In this document: piece after piece, positions 31,917 through 42,905 of the stretch
Position numbering within the stretch: position 1 is the first letter of the stretch
Layout of the letters: each line of letters begins with the position of its first letter
Assembly: GCA_016800925.1 (NCBI GenBank)
Contig: JABCPU010000027.1
Span: 186,001-250,000, forward strand
From: Suillus spraguei
Lineage: Eukaryota > Basidiomycota > Agaricomycetes > Boletales > Suillaceae
DNA length: 64,000 nt
Direction: 5' to 3'
Position numbers and translations under genes: made by a program
The notes under the pieces: model-generated
What the model was told of the DNA's origin: nothing
The model's database searches: none
What the model saw: only the letters and a program-made list of their open reading frames with translations

Positions 31917-31992
31917 TGGTCCTGATGGATACCACAACAGAATCAAAATTTGTTTCTCTTGAACTGTGTAGGTTCAATTGCTGATGACAGCA
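31917..31992 (+). repeat. tRNA-Leu-like unit R3u
   Basis: Anticodon arm 31937-31953 with loop ATCAAAA but a mismatch in the stem. Decayed A and B boxes. Then seven T (31993-31999). The start of a fourth unit (TCTTAGCCCC) is visible near 32056. Confidence 0.5.
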
Positions 31993-32623
31993 TTTTTTTC
32001 TAAACACACCTTGACATTCATTCATGGATGGTTTCCTTAGTGGTCCATCCTAATTAGTCTTAGCCCCTGTGCAAATTAACAGTAATATTTACTCCATGGT
32101 GAGTCATGCCTTTGGACACATTCAAAACACTAATTATATTATGTGCTGTGAGGTGAACAGGTCATGGCTGCTCTGTGTAAACCCCCTCCTCTCACTACTT
32201 TGATTGCAGTAGATCATGTAGCTGGTGAAGCTTCCTTGGCATTACACTTGCCTTGGATATTTATGTAGTTGGACAAACTGACTCACAAACTTCAAACTCT
32301 ACCTCTGTTGGTTGTTTCTTATGTATTCCTGAGCAGCTTCCATGGGTTCAATTGATAGATTCCCAGTCAGATCACAAGGCCTGCAGACTCTGAGCTTTGT
32401 TGTGGGACAAGTGTATTGGTTAACAATGTGCTCACACTGCTTCTCTTTTCCAATGTAACTGAACTGACAGTGAGATTGTATGCTGTGTGACTTGTGTCTA
32501 AGATACTCATGTCTAATGCATGGACCTTTGAAGCCATGCTGGAACTCATCACTATGCAGCTCAAGATATGGAGCTCTGGAGTTGGGGATTGGTGTGACCA
32601 ATGCTATTACCAATGGTAGTAAG

Positions 32624-33600
32624 TGTTAGTGACCTAGCCAGGTGCTAAGGAACTTGAGTGGTATCTGCATCAGGTGCTCCTTAAGGAGCAGTCTGTTAGC
32701 GAACTTGGATGGTGTCTGCGACAAATGCTCAATAAGGCTGTCTTGTTTGTGCATATCTTATCTCCCTAGGCTGGAGACCTAAGTTGTGTTGTGCAAGGCT
32801 AGCAACCTGCTAGACTTAGATGCAATGACTCTGAGATTAGCTAAATGTCTGTCTTGACGTGATAGCTATCAGGGATGATGACAGGGGTCAAATTCTGGCG
32901 ATGTCAAAGATGCAAGAGTGACGAGCTCAAGCGAAGTTTGGATAAAGACAGAAAGCTTATCAGAAGCTTACTGAAGAGGAGTTCAGGGTTCAAGATCAAG
33001 TAGATTCAAGTTAAAGAAGTACAAAAACTATCTGCGCATATTTATATATAGATTGAAGCAGAGTGTGAATACCAAAGGTAATATGGATTAGGTATGAAGT
33101 CAGATAGCCAATAGAGAGACACATGCTCATGGATGAGTCAGAGGCATATGAGCCAATGAAAGTGTGCACACACAAAAAGGAGTCATAAGTGTGGAACTGA
33201 AAGATAAAGGGTGTGAGCCAATGAGGTGATACATGAGTCAAGAAAGATAACAAAGAGATAACACATAGGACAATATCAGTTGTAGTTCAAGGGCCAACAG
33301 TCCTGAGTATGAATCAGAGGGTAGTGCATGTTGAAGCACAGGGGAGCACACATAGTGCAGAGAGTGCGCTTATAGTGCAGAGGATATAGGCAAGTATGAA
33401 GTGCGTGAAGAGTGCAGAGTGTGTGCAAAGGGTGTGCATCTAGTGGCAATGGAGGAGGTGGGCATAGGTGAGGTATGGTGTGATGAGGGCAAGCCAGATA
33501 AGATAGCAGAGAACAAGAGTGGGGGCCTCATCGGAATGAGAATAGATAGCAGTGCATAGGAAAAATGATAGTAGGGGTACAAGAAGGTGTTCTTATAACA
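32624..33600 (+). mobile_element. Solo LTR, family A, with TSD GTAAG
   Basis: Begins TGTTAGTGACC and ends TTCTTATAACA, 977 bp, flanked by GTAAG at 32619-32623 and 33601-33605. Shorter than the 51926-53711 copy because the middle (the GCGGTAAA-rich part) is missing. Inserted into R1. Confidence 0.88.
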
Positions 33601-34643
33601 GTAAGTAACTGCACTTGTGACCTCCTGTGTAGTGCTGCTGCAGTCTGGTCCAGAACCATGGTCTGAACTGGACTTTTGGTCTGGTTCTGCATGGTCTGGT
33701 CCTCAGTTCTTATGCCAGCCAGAACTGGACCAGAAAATAGTTTTTGGTTCTAGGCCATCCCAAACTGTTCAGTTCTGGTTTGGCCTTCCTGAACCATTTC
33801 AAACCCTTCTGAATTTTGACTTTGATATCAGACTGACCTTTGGTATTTCCACTCTTGGTTGGTCAGGTGTCACAACCCACAAATGAATTAACACAAGGGC
33901 AGAGACTAGGACTCAAACTAAGGTTATCACCAGGAAAGAGAGAGGAGCAAGGACGTCTTGGATTGCTACTATGTAGATACAAGAGGTTTGAACTAAAGAA
34001 CTATTACAACGAAACTGACTAACTATATACACATATTGAAACTGAGATGTAAACTGAGTTTGAAACTACTAGCCAATCATAAAATAGAAACGAGAATTGT
34101 ACAATGTGATAGTTGTGACATTGTTATGACATCATATTCTAGAAGGTTCTAAGATCACATGATACTATCTTATCTTATCTTATCTGATAGCATCATAAAA
34201 GATCTCTTCATCTTCATCAGGAAGTTCGGTTATAGAAGCAGATATGGGGATTTCGATAGGATTTGGGTTTGTCTTAGCGCTGGGTTTAGATGCTTTAGGG
34301 AAATTGAGAAAAGAGTAATGATTTGTATTTGGAATTCATGACGTCAGGCTGCCTTTAGCCTTTTTGAAGGTAAGTAATAACTACTGATGAACCTTTCCAG
34401 ATCTTCATTTACCACTGAAATACATACTGTCCCAACACAAATCAGCCTGTGGATATGGTGTTCTTGACCATCTGAATACGCTCTGCTTATTTGAAGATGA
34501 GATTGTCAAAATATTTTGTTAAGTTCATCTTCCACTCAAACACATATCAGATGAGAGCAGCTTCACCATCAATCTAGAGTTGCCTTCACATTTGAGACAT
34601 TTGGTTTCACCTTCAGAGCAATGAAATCAGGTCCTGTGGTAAG

Positions 34644-35090
34644 CTGTTCTTGTCTTTTGGCTTGCTTACCCAACATTGATGATGCTCTGACTGTGTCCCA
34701 CTCTTAGCCAGTGCATTTCTTGTCTGTTGGCTTGCTTACCCAACCCTGATGATATTTTAGCTATATCCTGCTCTCAGCCAGTGCATTTCTTGTTTGCTAG
34801 CTCACTTACTTAACCCTAATGATGTGCTGGTCACATCCCACTCCCAGCCAGTATATGTTCTCATCTTTTGGCTTGCTTAATACCCAACCCTGACAGTGCT
34901 CTTGTTGCATCCCACTCTCAGAGTATGTGTCATCTTCTTTTTGTTTGCTTACCTGATGCTGATAATGGTCTGGCCATGTCCTGCTCTCAGAGAGTGCTGT
35001 ATCTAGTCTTTCAGCTTGATGCTAAATGATGCTCTGACTGTGTCCTGCTCTCAGTTGGTGGAGGTTTTCATGTTCTCGTGTTTTGGTTCA
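34644..35090. repeat. Tandem repeat of about 78 bp, about six copies, inside the hAT-like element
   Basis: Units share TTTTGGCTTGCTTACCCAAC, a TGATGATG stretch and TCCCACTCTCAGCCAGTG. Period about 75-80 bp with drift in later units. Confidence 0.7.
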
Positions 35091-35267
35091 CTTGCCTGAT
35101 GCTAATAACTTATTACAATCTTTTACTGTCCAACAAAAAGGAAGTGCACAATTTCAATGCTGGTGGTGCTTTGGCGATGGCCCATTCTCATATGGTGTGT
35201 AATGTCATCTGTTGAAATGTCTACTGTTTTTTTGACCTTGACACCACTGGAATGAGTTTCTCTACAA

Positions 35268-35455
35268 TGACTCAACCCAACCAAGTCATGTTTTGCCCTT
35301 ACATGGTATGTGATATTATCTTCCCAGGTGAACAGCTAAATCTCATGTGCACTTACTCTGGGATCACCCAAGTCATATTCTGCCCTCACATGATATGTAA
35401 TATTATCTTCACAGGTAAACAGCTAAATCTCATATATGCACACACTCTGAGATCA
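35268..35455. repeat. Two-copy tandem repeat of about 103 bp inside the hAT-like element
   Basis: Both copies contain CCAAGTCAT, TGCCCT, ATATTATCTTC and GGTGAACAGCTAAATCTCAT (second copy GGTAAACAGC). Confidence 0.75.
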
Positions 35456-35789
35456 TGGTTGAGATGTTGAAGTTTGCGCTTGGAAAATTTATGGTTTAGT
35501 TTATGTTTGGACCAGAAAAAAACTAAACTGGACCATTGAGAACCATTCTTAATGGTCATGGTTTTAGGTTTGAAGATTTTGAGGAACTGAACTATGGTTC
35601 AGTTCTTGGTTCTCACCCAGGACCCTCTGAACCAGACCACAGTAGTACTACTCCTGTGACACAAAATGATATTCAACAATTCAAATATTGATTGGACTTC
35701 AAAATACATAGTGGCAAATTGGCAAATTAAACCATAACCTATTGTTCACCATAGAAACCAGCCTCTTAGTCTTACATTTACATTTAGCT

Positions 35790-36022
35790 TGGTCTGTATG
35801 CATATATTGGCCTATTTAAGCACAGTGTATTATACTTGTACTTCTTGCTTTAATCTTATTGGGTTTTCACCTGAATCTTCTTAAGTCATCTGATATCTTG
35901 ATTCTTTGTTGAAGCACTCCTTTGACAAAGCCTTAATCCTCTCTTGTCTGAGAGACTTAGAACTTCCATTGATAATCTCCTTTGTTGAGCTATCATTGTA
36001 AGAACCATCCCAGTTCATAACA
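35790..36022 (+). mobile_element. LTR-B, 3' part, leading into a Gypsy gag
   Basis: Matches the second half of the LTR-B at 8114-8749 (shared TATTTAAGCACAGTGTA/TATATAAGCACAGTGTA and the end CCAGTTCATAACA). The next base starts an internal region, not flanking DNA: a gag-like ORF follows 160 bp later. Confidence 0.75.
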
Positions 36023-36182
36023 AAAGATTAAAGTCTTAATTGCACTGTATGTCTGTATGTACATAGAACCTTGACACTTGGCCAGCACCCCCTGGCAGTT
36101 GTAAAGACCTCACTGGGCAAGACAGCTAGTTGGAGGTATATACTTATAAGATACTCTGACAACCTCAACTCTATTACTCAGC

Positions 36183-36820
36183 ATGTTGACCCTCAGTACT
36201 CCAGTACCATTATTGAACATATCTTCGACTACTCTGAAAGAAACTGAAATCAAGATTGCTCATTCTCCCACATTTGATAGCGATAGAGAGAAGGACAAAA
36301 GATTCCTCATTGTATGTATAGCCTATCTTGACATCAATGAAGAGACCTACACCACTGATAAGCAGAAGATTATCTCCATCTGCTCCTTTATGACTGAGGG
36401 AAGGATCTCTAGGTGGGCAGAAGACTTCCAGGACCAAGCACAGAACCCAAACAACAAGATGACCACAGGAGTGCAAGTTGGCTATGGAATGTAGCTAGAC
36501 TTATCAAGGTGTTCAAGAAGAACTTTAGTCCCTTTAATCCAACTGAAACAGCAATGGTAAAGCTCCATATGCTGAAGCACACTGGAGATCTCCGGACATA
36601 TATCACAGACTTCCAAACTCTCTCATGCCAGACTGGGATCTTTGACAATCTCTCTTTAAGGTAGTTCTTCACTGATGGCCTTAATCATGAACTTCTCATG
36701 AAAATTTATAATACTAGAGCAGTTCCAGATGACTTTGAGAAAGTCTTGGAAACAAAATTGCCACATTACTCCTGAATCAACTGCATAGACCTACAACTAC
36801 TCAAAAGATTATTCATTAAA
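36183..36820 (+). pseudogene. Ty3/Gypsy Gag fragment
   Basis: Frames at 36183-36494 and 36413-36664, linked by a frameshift near 36475, read as a Retrotrans_gag domain: RFLIVCIAYLDINEETY, ICSFMTEGRISRWAEDF, then VARLIKVFKKNFSPFNPTET, LRTYITDFQTLSCQTGI, and after a stop at 36661 FFTDGLNHELLMKIYN. The LTR directly upstream and this Gag point to one Gypsy element. It is cut off at 36824 by the LTR-D insertion; protease and RT are absent here. Confidence 0.75.
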
Positions 36821-37835
36821 CTAGTGTTATAGCCATGTCAAACTGGAGGCTGCTAAGAAGTTCCAGCTCAGCATGGGGGTTGTACTAGAGGGTTATAACC
36901 AATTCAAGGGGGCTTGGCCTCAGCATGTGTACTGTGCCCCTTATATGAGTATGTGCCCCTAATTTCATATGAAGTCCGAGGAGGAGTTCCAGTGAAGTCT
37001 GAAGGGGAACTCCAGAGGAACTCTAGGGCTAGACTGCTCAGAAGAGCGCTGACAGACTACTGGAGGAGCGTGGGAAACACGCTGGAACTATTTCCAGAGG
37101 AACAGGGAATAAGGGTAAGACTACTGGGACAAGTCCTAAGTAGAATGGAATAGAGGACAGACTGGTGGATGAAGTTCAGGGCAGGATAGGAGCAAAGCTC
37201 CAGGGGGAAAGATGATCCACAGGAGGTCAAGGATAGGATAGGATAGGTCTGGAGGATGAGGAGCAGAGGAGCAAGAAGCAGAGGAGCAAGGAGCAGAGGA
37301 GCAAGAAGCAAGGAGTGGAGCTCCGTGGATCTAGGGGAAGTATTGCCCTACTGTAGAGGAGTAGGTCTGGAGATTACATAAGGAGAGTATAGGCTACTAT
37401 TGTTACGACCATGCAAAACCGGAGATTAGTAAGAAGTCCTGGTCTTACATGGGGTTGTACTGGAGGGTTGTAAAGTCAAAGGGGCTTGGCCTCAGCTCGT
37501 ACGCTGTGCCCCTTACCCGAGTATGTGCCCTTAATTTCGGATGAAGTCCAAGGGAGAGTTCTGGTGAAGTCCAGATGGAGGGTCCGGACGAACTCTAAGG
37601 CAGGATAGCTCGACAGAGCTCCGATGGACTTCCGGATGAGCGCGGGAATGCGCCGGAACTATTTCTGGAAGGTAGGGAGTAATGGTAGCACTACTGGAAC
37701 AAGCTCCAAGTAGAACGGATGAAGGATGGACCGCTGGACAAAGTCCAGGGCAGGATAGGAGCTCAAGCTCTGGAGGGAAAGATGATCCATAGATGTCAGA
37801 GGATAGGATAGGATGGATCCGAAGGGACTAGGGGT

Positions 37836-37925
37836 CCGAAGGTCCGGAGCTGGAGGAGCGGAGGAGCGGATGATCGGATGATCGGAGGAGCGGAGGAGCG
37901 GAGGAGCGGATGATGGATGATTGGA
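37836..37925. repeat. Minisatellite in inner LTR-D (GGAGCGGA / GGATGATC)
   Basis: Repeats of GGAGGAGCGGA and GATGATCGGA. The outer copy has a related array (GGAGCAAGAAGCAGA) at 37257-37316. Confidence 0.75.
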
Positions 37926-38552
37926 TGAGCATAGCTCTGCGTATCTTAGAGGGAGTGTTGGCTACTAGAGAGGAGTAGGTCCGGATATGGTGTAGAGATA
38001 GTATAGACTACTCCGGACAAGGTCCGGAATAGAAACAGACAGTATAAGACTACCAAAGGTAGAGTCGGAGGTGAAACAGGTGATAAACGGAGATGGACAA
38101 AGTCCGAAAAGATTATAGGACATAGGATCAAAGCTCCGGCCTAAGGAGTGATCCCATAGGCCTGAGTTGGAAGCTTACAAGGGCCGGAGCCCAAGTGCAA
38201 GAACGGAGATGGAGTTATATAGACATGATAACAGGATACAGAGTAATCAATGGAATATACAGAAGTAGGAACAATGAATCAGACTAAGGTCTGCAGGAGT
38301 TGTACTGCAAGTTTATATACTGTAGGAGCATGCCGGAGGGTAAGTACAGATAGTCTGAGGCTATGTCTGAAGCATATGGAAACACATTAGTAAGTACAGC
38401 GGGACATAAGGCTATGAACTCAGAGATGAAGCTCGTACGAAATACTTATCAAGACGGAGGCAGAGATCACTGAGAACCGGAAGCACAGAGATACCCAGAA
38501 GCCGGAGACACAGGTATATTCTAAAAGGGGTAATGCGCAGGTGCATGGGAAT

Positions 38553-38720
38553 AGTTCGGATATGAACACGGATCGGATATGGACACGGATCGGATATGGA
38601 CACGGATCGGATATGGACAGGATTGGATATGGACATGGATTGGATATGGACACAGATCGGATATGGACACAGATGGATATGGATTGGAGTGGATGGGTGG
38701 ATCGGATATGTGAACTGGAT
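38553..38720. repeat. Minisatellite, about 18-bp unit GGATATGGACACGGATC
   Basis: At least seven units in tandem, decaying to the right (GGATATGGACATGGATT and similar). Lies inside the inner LTR-D near its 3' end. Confidence 0.85.
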
Positions 38721-39615
38721 TGGATGGGTGGATCAGATATGTGTAGGTTGGGTGTCTGGATGTCCATGGATTGGATTTGATCTAGACCTGAATGTACAGT
38801 ATATGACAACTATGGATGAAGTCCAGAGTAGAAATAAACAGAGGAAGACTACCATAGGTAGAGCCAGAGGAGAGCAGGGATAAAGACAGGAGTTCGGATG
38901 AAGTCTGAAAAGCATATTATAACAGAGGGACAAATGTCTGGCCTAGGAAATACTCCCATAGGCCTGAACCGGAGGCTTACAAGGGCCGGAGCCCAAGTGC
39001 GAGAATGTAATGGAGTTATATTGACATGAGAAGTATAGGAGGTACAAAGATAGAAAGTAGAAGGAAACAATCAACAAGAAACATTCATAGGAAAACATCA
39101 ATATTCAGACTGAAGTCTGCTAGAGTACAAGTGCAAGTTTATATACTGTAGGGAACATAGGTATAGATCAGCAAGCAAAGTCCGAGGCTATGTATGTAGC
39201 ATGCGGAATCACATTAGTTAGTTCAATGGAACATAAGTATATGAACTTGGAGATGAATATGTACAAAATAGATTATCAAGATGGAGACAGAGGTAACCAA
39301 GAGACAGAGACAAGGACATACCATAAATGGGGTAATGCATGTGGCACGGGAATATTTCTGGAGATGAACACAGGGAGATCTGGAGGTCTGGAGATCCAGG
39401 ATCTGGATAGGACATGGACAAGGATCAGATGTGGTGGGGAAGTCCAGGATATCAGAGGAGGGAAAGTCCGGACATAGTGGTGGGTGAGACTGTGCTCAGA
39501 GTGGACTGAGATGTGTGTAGGGTGAGTAGGCTGGCTGTGGATGTCTGGAGGTATGGAGATATGAACAGGAGACCATAGTGGAGATGGGGTCTGAGATCTG
39601 GTATATGACAACTAG

Positions 39616-39956
39616 CAGCAACCTACCTGAAAAAACTAACAAGTCTCCTCATGAACATATGCACCCAATATATCCCACTTAACAAACACCTCCACTGCAT
39701 ATTCAAATCTGACACCCCATTCTGCCCCCACTGTCATCGAATTGTAGAAACTCTACATCACTATCTATTTGACTGCCCTCATTACTATTGTGAATGTCAT
39801 CTACTATCAATAGCACTCAGCCAGAAAGCCATCTCACTCCCATGTCTACTAACTGAAGACAAAGCTATCTCATACCTTGTACAATATATCAATGCTACAA
39901 AACAATTGAAGTCTATATTTGGTGATGTACCCACCCATAATCAATGCAAGAACTGA
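39616..39956 (+). pseudogene. LINE C-terminal fragment
   Basis: 101-codon frame with IPLNKHLH and the zinc motif C-x2-C-x8-H-x4-C (FCPHCHRIVETLHHYLFDC). Homologous to the fragment at 1279-1500. Starts right at the LTR-D target site. The 3' part to about 40060 is C- and A-rich and may be the element tail. Confidence 0.65.
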
Positions 39957-39959
39957 CCA

Positions 39960-40570
39960 GACATGTATTACAGTACTGTCCACCCCCATACCATTACCTA
40001 AACACACCATAATACACACCCTAATCCACATCCTAATACACACTCTAATATCCACACCTTCACACTCATTAATTAGGAATCCCTAGCCTCCAACAGTTAT
40101 CAGACAGCAAGAGCCAGCCCCATTCCAGACATTACACACACATACCTACTCTTATTACAAACTGTTTGATTCCTGTACTTACTATTACTCATCACCAGTT
40201 TGTGCATCCCCACATCTCATGCATTGTTCAAAACAACACATTTTCTACTACAAATCTTCAAACTAATACATGCATATGAATTGATAAATCATAAGAACAC
40301 CCTATGAGCTTAAATGGATGTGATCTAACAAGAAATAAAAGAGATAAATTTTGATGGTGACAATGGCTTGTGTCACTCTCATTGTCACCTGCTGGTATTG
40401 CTGCAGTGGGGTTTGAAACTCAGACAAGATAGTGGCAACTGCGTCTGAATGCATACAGTGCATGCAATATGACATGTACTCAAGCTGGTAAGAAGTAGGC
40501 AGGTCCCAGAGATCCTACCAAAGAGGCATGCATTCAAGCTGTCATCCATGATACCTTGACTGGTGTTTAT
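39960..40570. other. Unassigned AT/CA-rich stretch
   Basis: No ORF of interest. May include the 3' tail of the LINE fragment. Nothing else recognised. Confidence 0.3.
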
Positions 40571-41600
40571 ACCAGTGTAGCAAGAAAAGTCACGCTGACT
40601 GTCAAAACCCCGTTTTCGACAAGCGTCTCATTAACATCTGCGGTGGCAACCAAAGGATTTCCTTATAGCGACGAAATAGCCTTTTCGCTCCACTAAGGCA
40701 GAACCGTTCTTCTCCCATGAACCCTTACCAGATCCTCGCACTGATGCCCTCATGTCCCGTCCTATTCCATCTAGAATCCATTGGTGCATAGTTACCTTGC
40801 TTCCACCGTTACTAAACCTACGGCAGGATTTACCTTACATCCCAAGGGGCCACTGCACGCTGTGCGCCTGTTTATCAAGTAACCTGTTTATTTTCTTTCT
40901 TGCTACCAGACTCGCATAGCTATCTCGTATGCGCTCGCATATGTTAAAAAGGACTGAACATACATACTGTTACTTTTACTTCCCGTTACATCCCTTCACT
41001 AGGACTTAGTATCTGAAATGCTTGCTAGTCGCAATCTATTTGCCTTTGAACTTTTCTCCGTTCGAACTTCACTCATTGATTTAACCGCCGGTAACTTTAC
41101 CGCTTGAAGTACTGCGCAACTTTCAACTTCACTACTTGTAACTGGACTGTGGCCAGTGATCTCACTGGGTCGTTTTCTCTCTCACCTGTGTTCCCGCTCA
41201 TACGGAGTTGCTGCTACCGCTACCGCACCGCCAGTAGCAATAACATTTTCATCTCACCCAAGTAACTTTGTTCTTGCTCTCGCTAGCTAACCGTTGCAGC
41301 TATCCTTACCGTGCGTGTACCGCTGACACCACACTAGTACTGCGATATACCACTACCGCCGCTAACCTCAGAAGTCGGAATTCTCATTGCCATATTAGTA
41401 CTTCATTGTTTCCTTTGCACTAACTTTGAAGGAATTGCTTCTATTTGCAGTCCTCTTGGGTCGAACATCTCACTCACGCCTTCAGTAGGATTAACGCTGC
41501 GCTTATACTTAGGCCAGCGCTAGTTTCTTCTTTTCACCAGTTTCTGGAGTGCTGCTATAGCTCACAATGTAAATACTCCTTCAGCAATTTCAATGTAACT
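40571..41600 (-). mobile_element. Diverged LTR-A copy
   Basis: Bases 40770-41000 align with 52270-52510: shared ATCCATTGGTGCATAG, a TACTAAA.CTACGGCA stretch and ATGTTAAAAAGGACT. The rest is rich in ACCGC/TACCGC words as in family A. Ends could not be placed; no TSD claimed. Confidence 0.55.
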
Positions 41601-41931
41601 TGATTCTCATCTAGGTGCCCTCACAGACTGTGAGAGATCACTAAAGGTGAGGAATGATAGCTGGCTGCCAATTGGGGAAGAGTGGGAAGTGGGCTCTCAA
41701 GTACTCCTCTGGATATGAGCAAAAAGTCATTTTAAGGGGATTGCTACTGAGAAAGATTCCTCTATAAAAAATGAGGGGGATCTATAACAGTAGTTCGGTC
41801 TAGAGGCCTGAGTGGAACACTGATGCAAATAATGCACCCAAAAGCGAAGAATGCTGATGAAAGGTGCCTAAATGCACTAATAGGGTGGAATTGCAGAGAA
41901 GTGCACTTTAATGTCCAAGTGCACTTTGTGT
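41601..41931. other. Unassigned stretch
   Basis: 330 bp with no recognisable feature. Ends at the LTR-C target site. Confidence 0.3.
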
Positions 41932-41936
41932 GATCA

Positions 41937-42707
41937 TATCATATACCATACTTCTAATCCCAGATCCGACCATATCGATCAGATCCGATCGATTCCATTT
42001 CCGTCTGGTCCACAGATCCTGTCCGTACCACCCATCCGAATGTGCTCACTTCTTGCACCTTAACTCCCTTGTGTATACATATCTGTGTCTATCTCCTTTC
42101 GTCATTCCTCCTGTTTCCGGTATTCCAGCTGTTTATATTTCCGACCTGTGTCACTGATCCGTTTCCTGTGTTCATTTCCGATTCATGCTTACTGATCCGC
42201 TGTGCATTAACTAATAGACTTCTGTTACACTTCATACATAGCCCTCAGTCCCGGACTTGTTGATTATCCATCTTAGATACTTACAGTATATAAACCACTT
42301 GTAGATTTCCGTAGAACCTTAGTTCAAATATCATCTTAGATTCTGCTCATTCGCTTCTTCTGGACTTGAGCCACCCTCTGCTCTAAAGTCACCTTCGAGA
42401 CTTAGGATTGATTCCTATAGTCTATATCTCCGACTCTATCTTCGGATAGTCTACCTCTGTTAGTTTCTAGTTAGGAACTTGTTCCGAAGCTAGCCTTAAT
42501 CTTTGTTCTATCCTTATGTTCCAAATAACCTTCGGACATATCATATCCGATACCTTCAGACGCCCGGATCCGTCACGCAACTCCTTCCGGATCTTTGGAC
42601 GAATAACTTCTCCCTGAAATAAGGGGCAATACTCGAGAAAGGGGCACAGTGCACGAACTGAGGCCAAAGCCCTTCGGATCTCTCTACCTTTGAGTACGGT
42701 CTTAACA
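41937..42707 (-). mobile_element. LTR family C, with TSD GATCA
   Basis: 771 bp, flanked by GATCA at 41932-41936 and 42708-42712. On the minus strand it begins TGTTAAGACC and ends GGTATATGATA (one base off the usual GACA). Close to the copy at 61067-61825. Confidence 0.87.
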
Positions 42708-42905
42708 GATCATAATGGTGTGCTTCAAGTAGAGGTGCAATCAATGGGAGAATCAAACTGTGATAGGCATGGCAATAGGCACTTAAGGGTGTCAAAGTGC
42801 CAACTGGAGGAAAACTCATATATTTTGATAGTAACTTGTGCTATACACTTCAATGGTAGTGGAATGGAAGTAAGTCACTCCAGAATGAACATGACAACAT
42901 GTAAG

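Larger units (their letters stand above)
33630..35650. mobile_element. hAT-like non-autonomous element with 8-bp TSD CTCCTGTG
   Basis: Ends are inverted repeats: TAGTGCTGCTGCAGTCTGG on the left, TAGTACTACTGTGGTCTGG on the right (read inward). Flanked by CTCCTGTG at 33622-33629 and 35651-35658. The R1 copy at the window start (about 83-106) shows the site without the element. 2021 bp with no transposase ORF. Eight-base TSDs and a TAG start fit hAT. The interior holds two tandem repeat arrays. Confidence 0.8.
29612..35753 (+). repeat. FAD-monooxygenase/R1 block, right copy, with later insertions
   Basis: Inverted counterpart of 16574-19055, about 12 kb away. Its left end reads TATGGCGGTTTCATTTGCCG. 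Its right end, read on the opposite strand, has TATGGTG, then GGTTATGGTTTAATTTGCC, so the ends are imperfect inverted repeats. It is interrupted by a solo LTR-A (32624-33600) and a hAT-like element (33630-35650). Without these it is about 3.1 kb. Bases 32100-32380 have no counterpart in the left copy. Confidence 0.6.
37401..38808 (+). mobile_element. LTR family D, inner (nested) copy, with TSD ACTAT
   Basis: Begins TGTTACGACCATGC and ends CAGTATATGACA, 1408 bp. Flanked by ACTAT at 37396-37400 and 38809-38813, so it jumped into the outer LTR-D. Retains many CpG sites. Shares the word GGCTTGGCCTCAG and the end GTATATGACA with family C, so C and D are related. Confidence 0.92.
36825..39610 (+). 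mobile_element. LTR family D, outer copy, with TSD ACTAG
   Basis: Begins TGTTATAGCCATG and ends GGTATATGACA. Flanked by ACTAG at 36820-36824 and 39611-39615. Contains a second LTR-D (37401-38808); without it and its TSD it is 1373 bp, close to the 1408 bp of the inner copy. Has lost most CpG sites kept by the inner copy. Confidence 0.9.
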
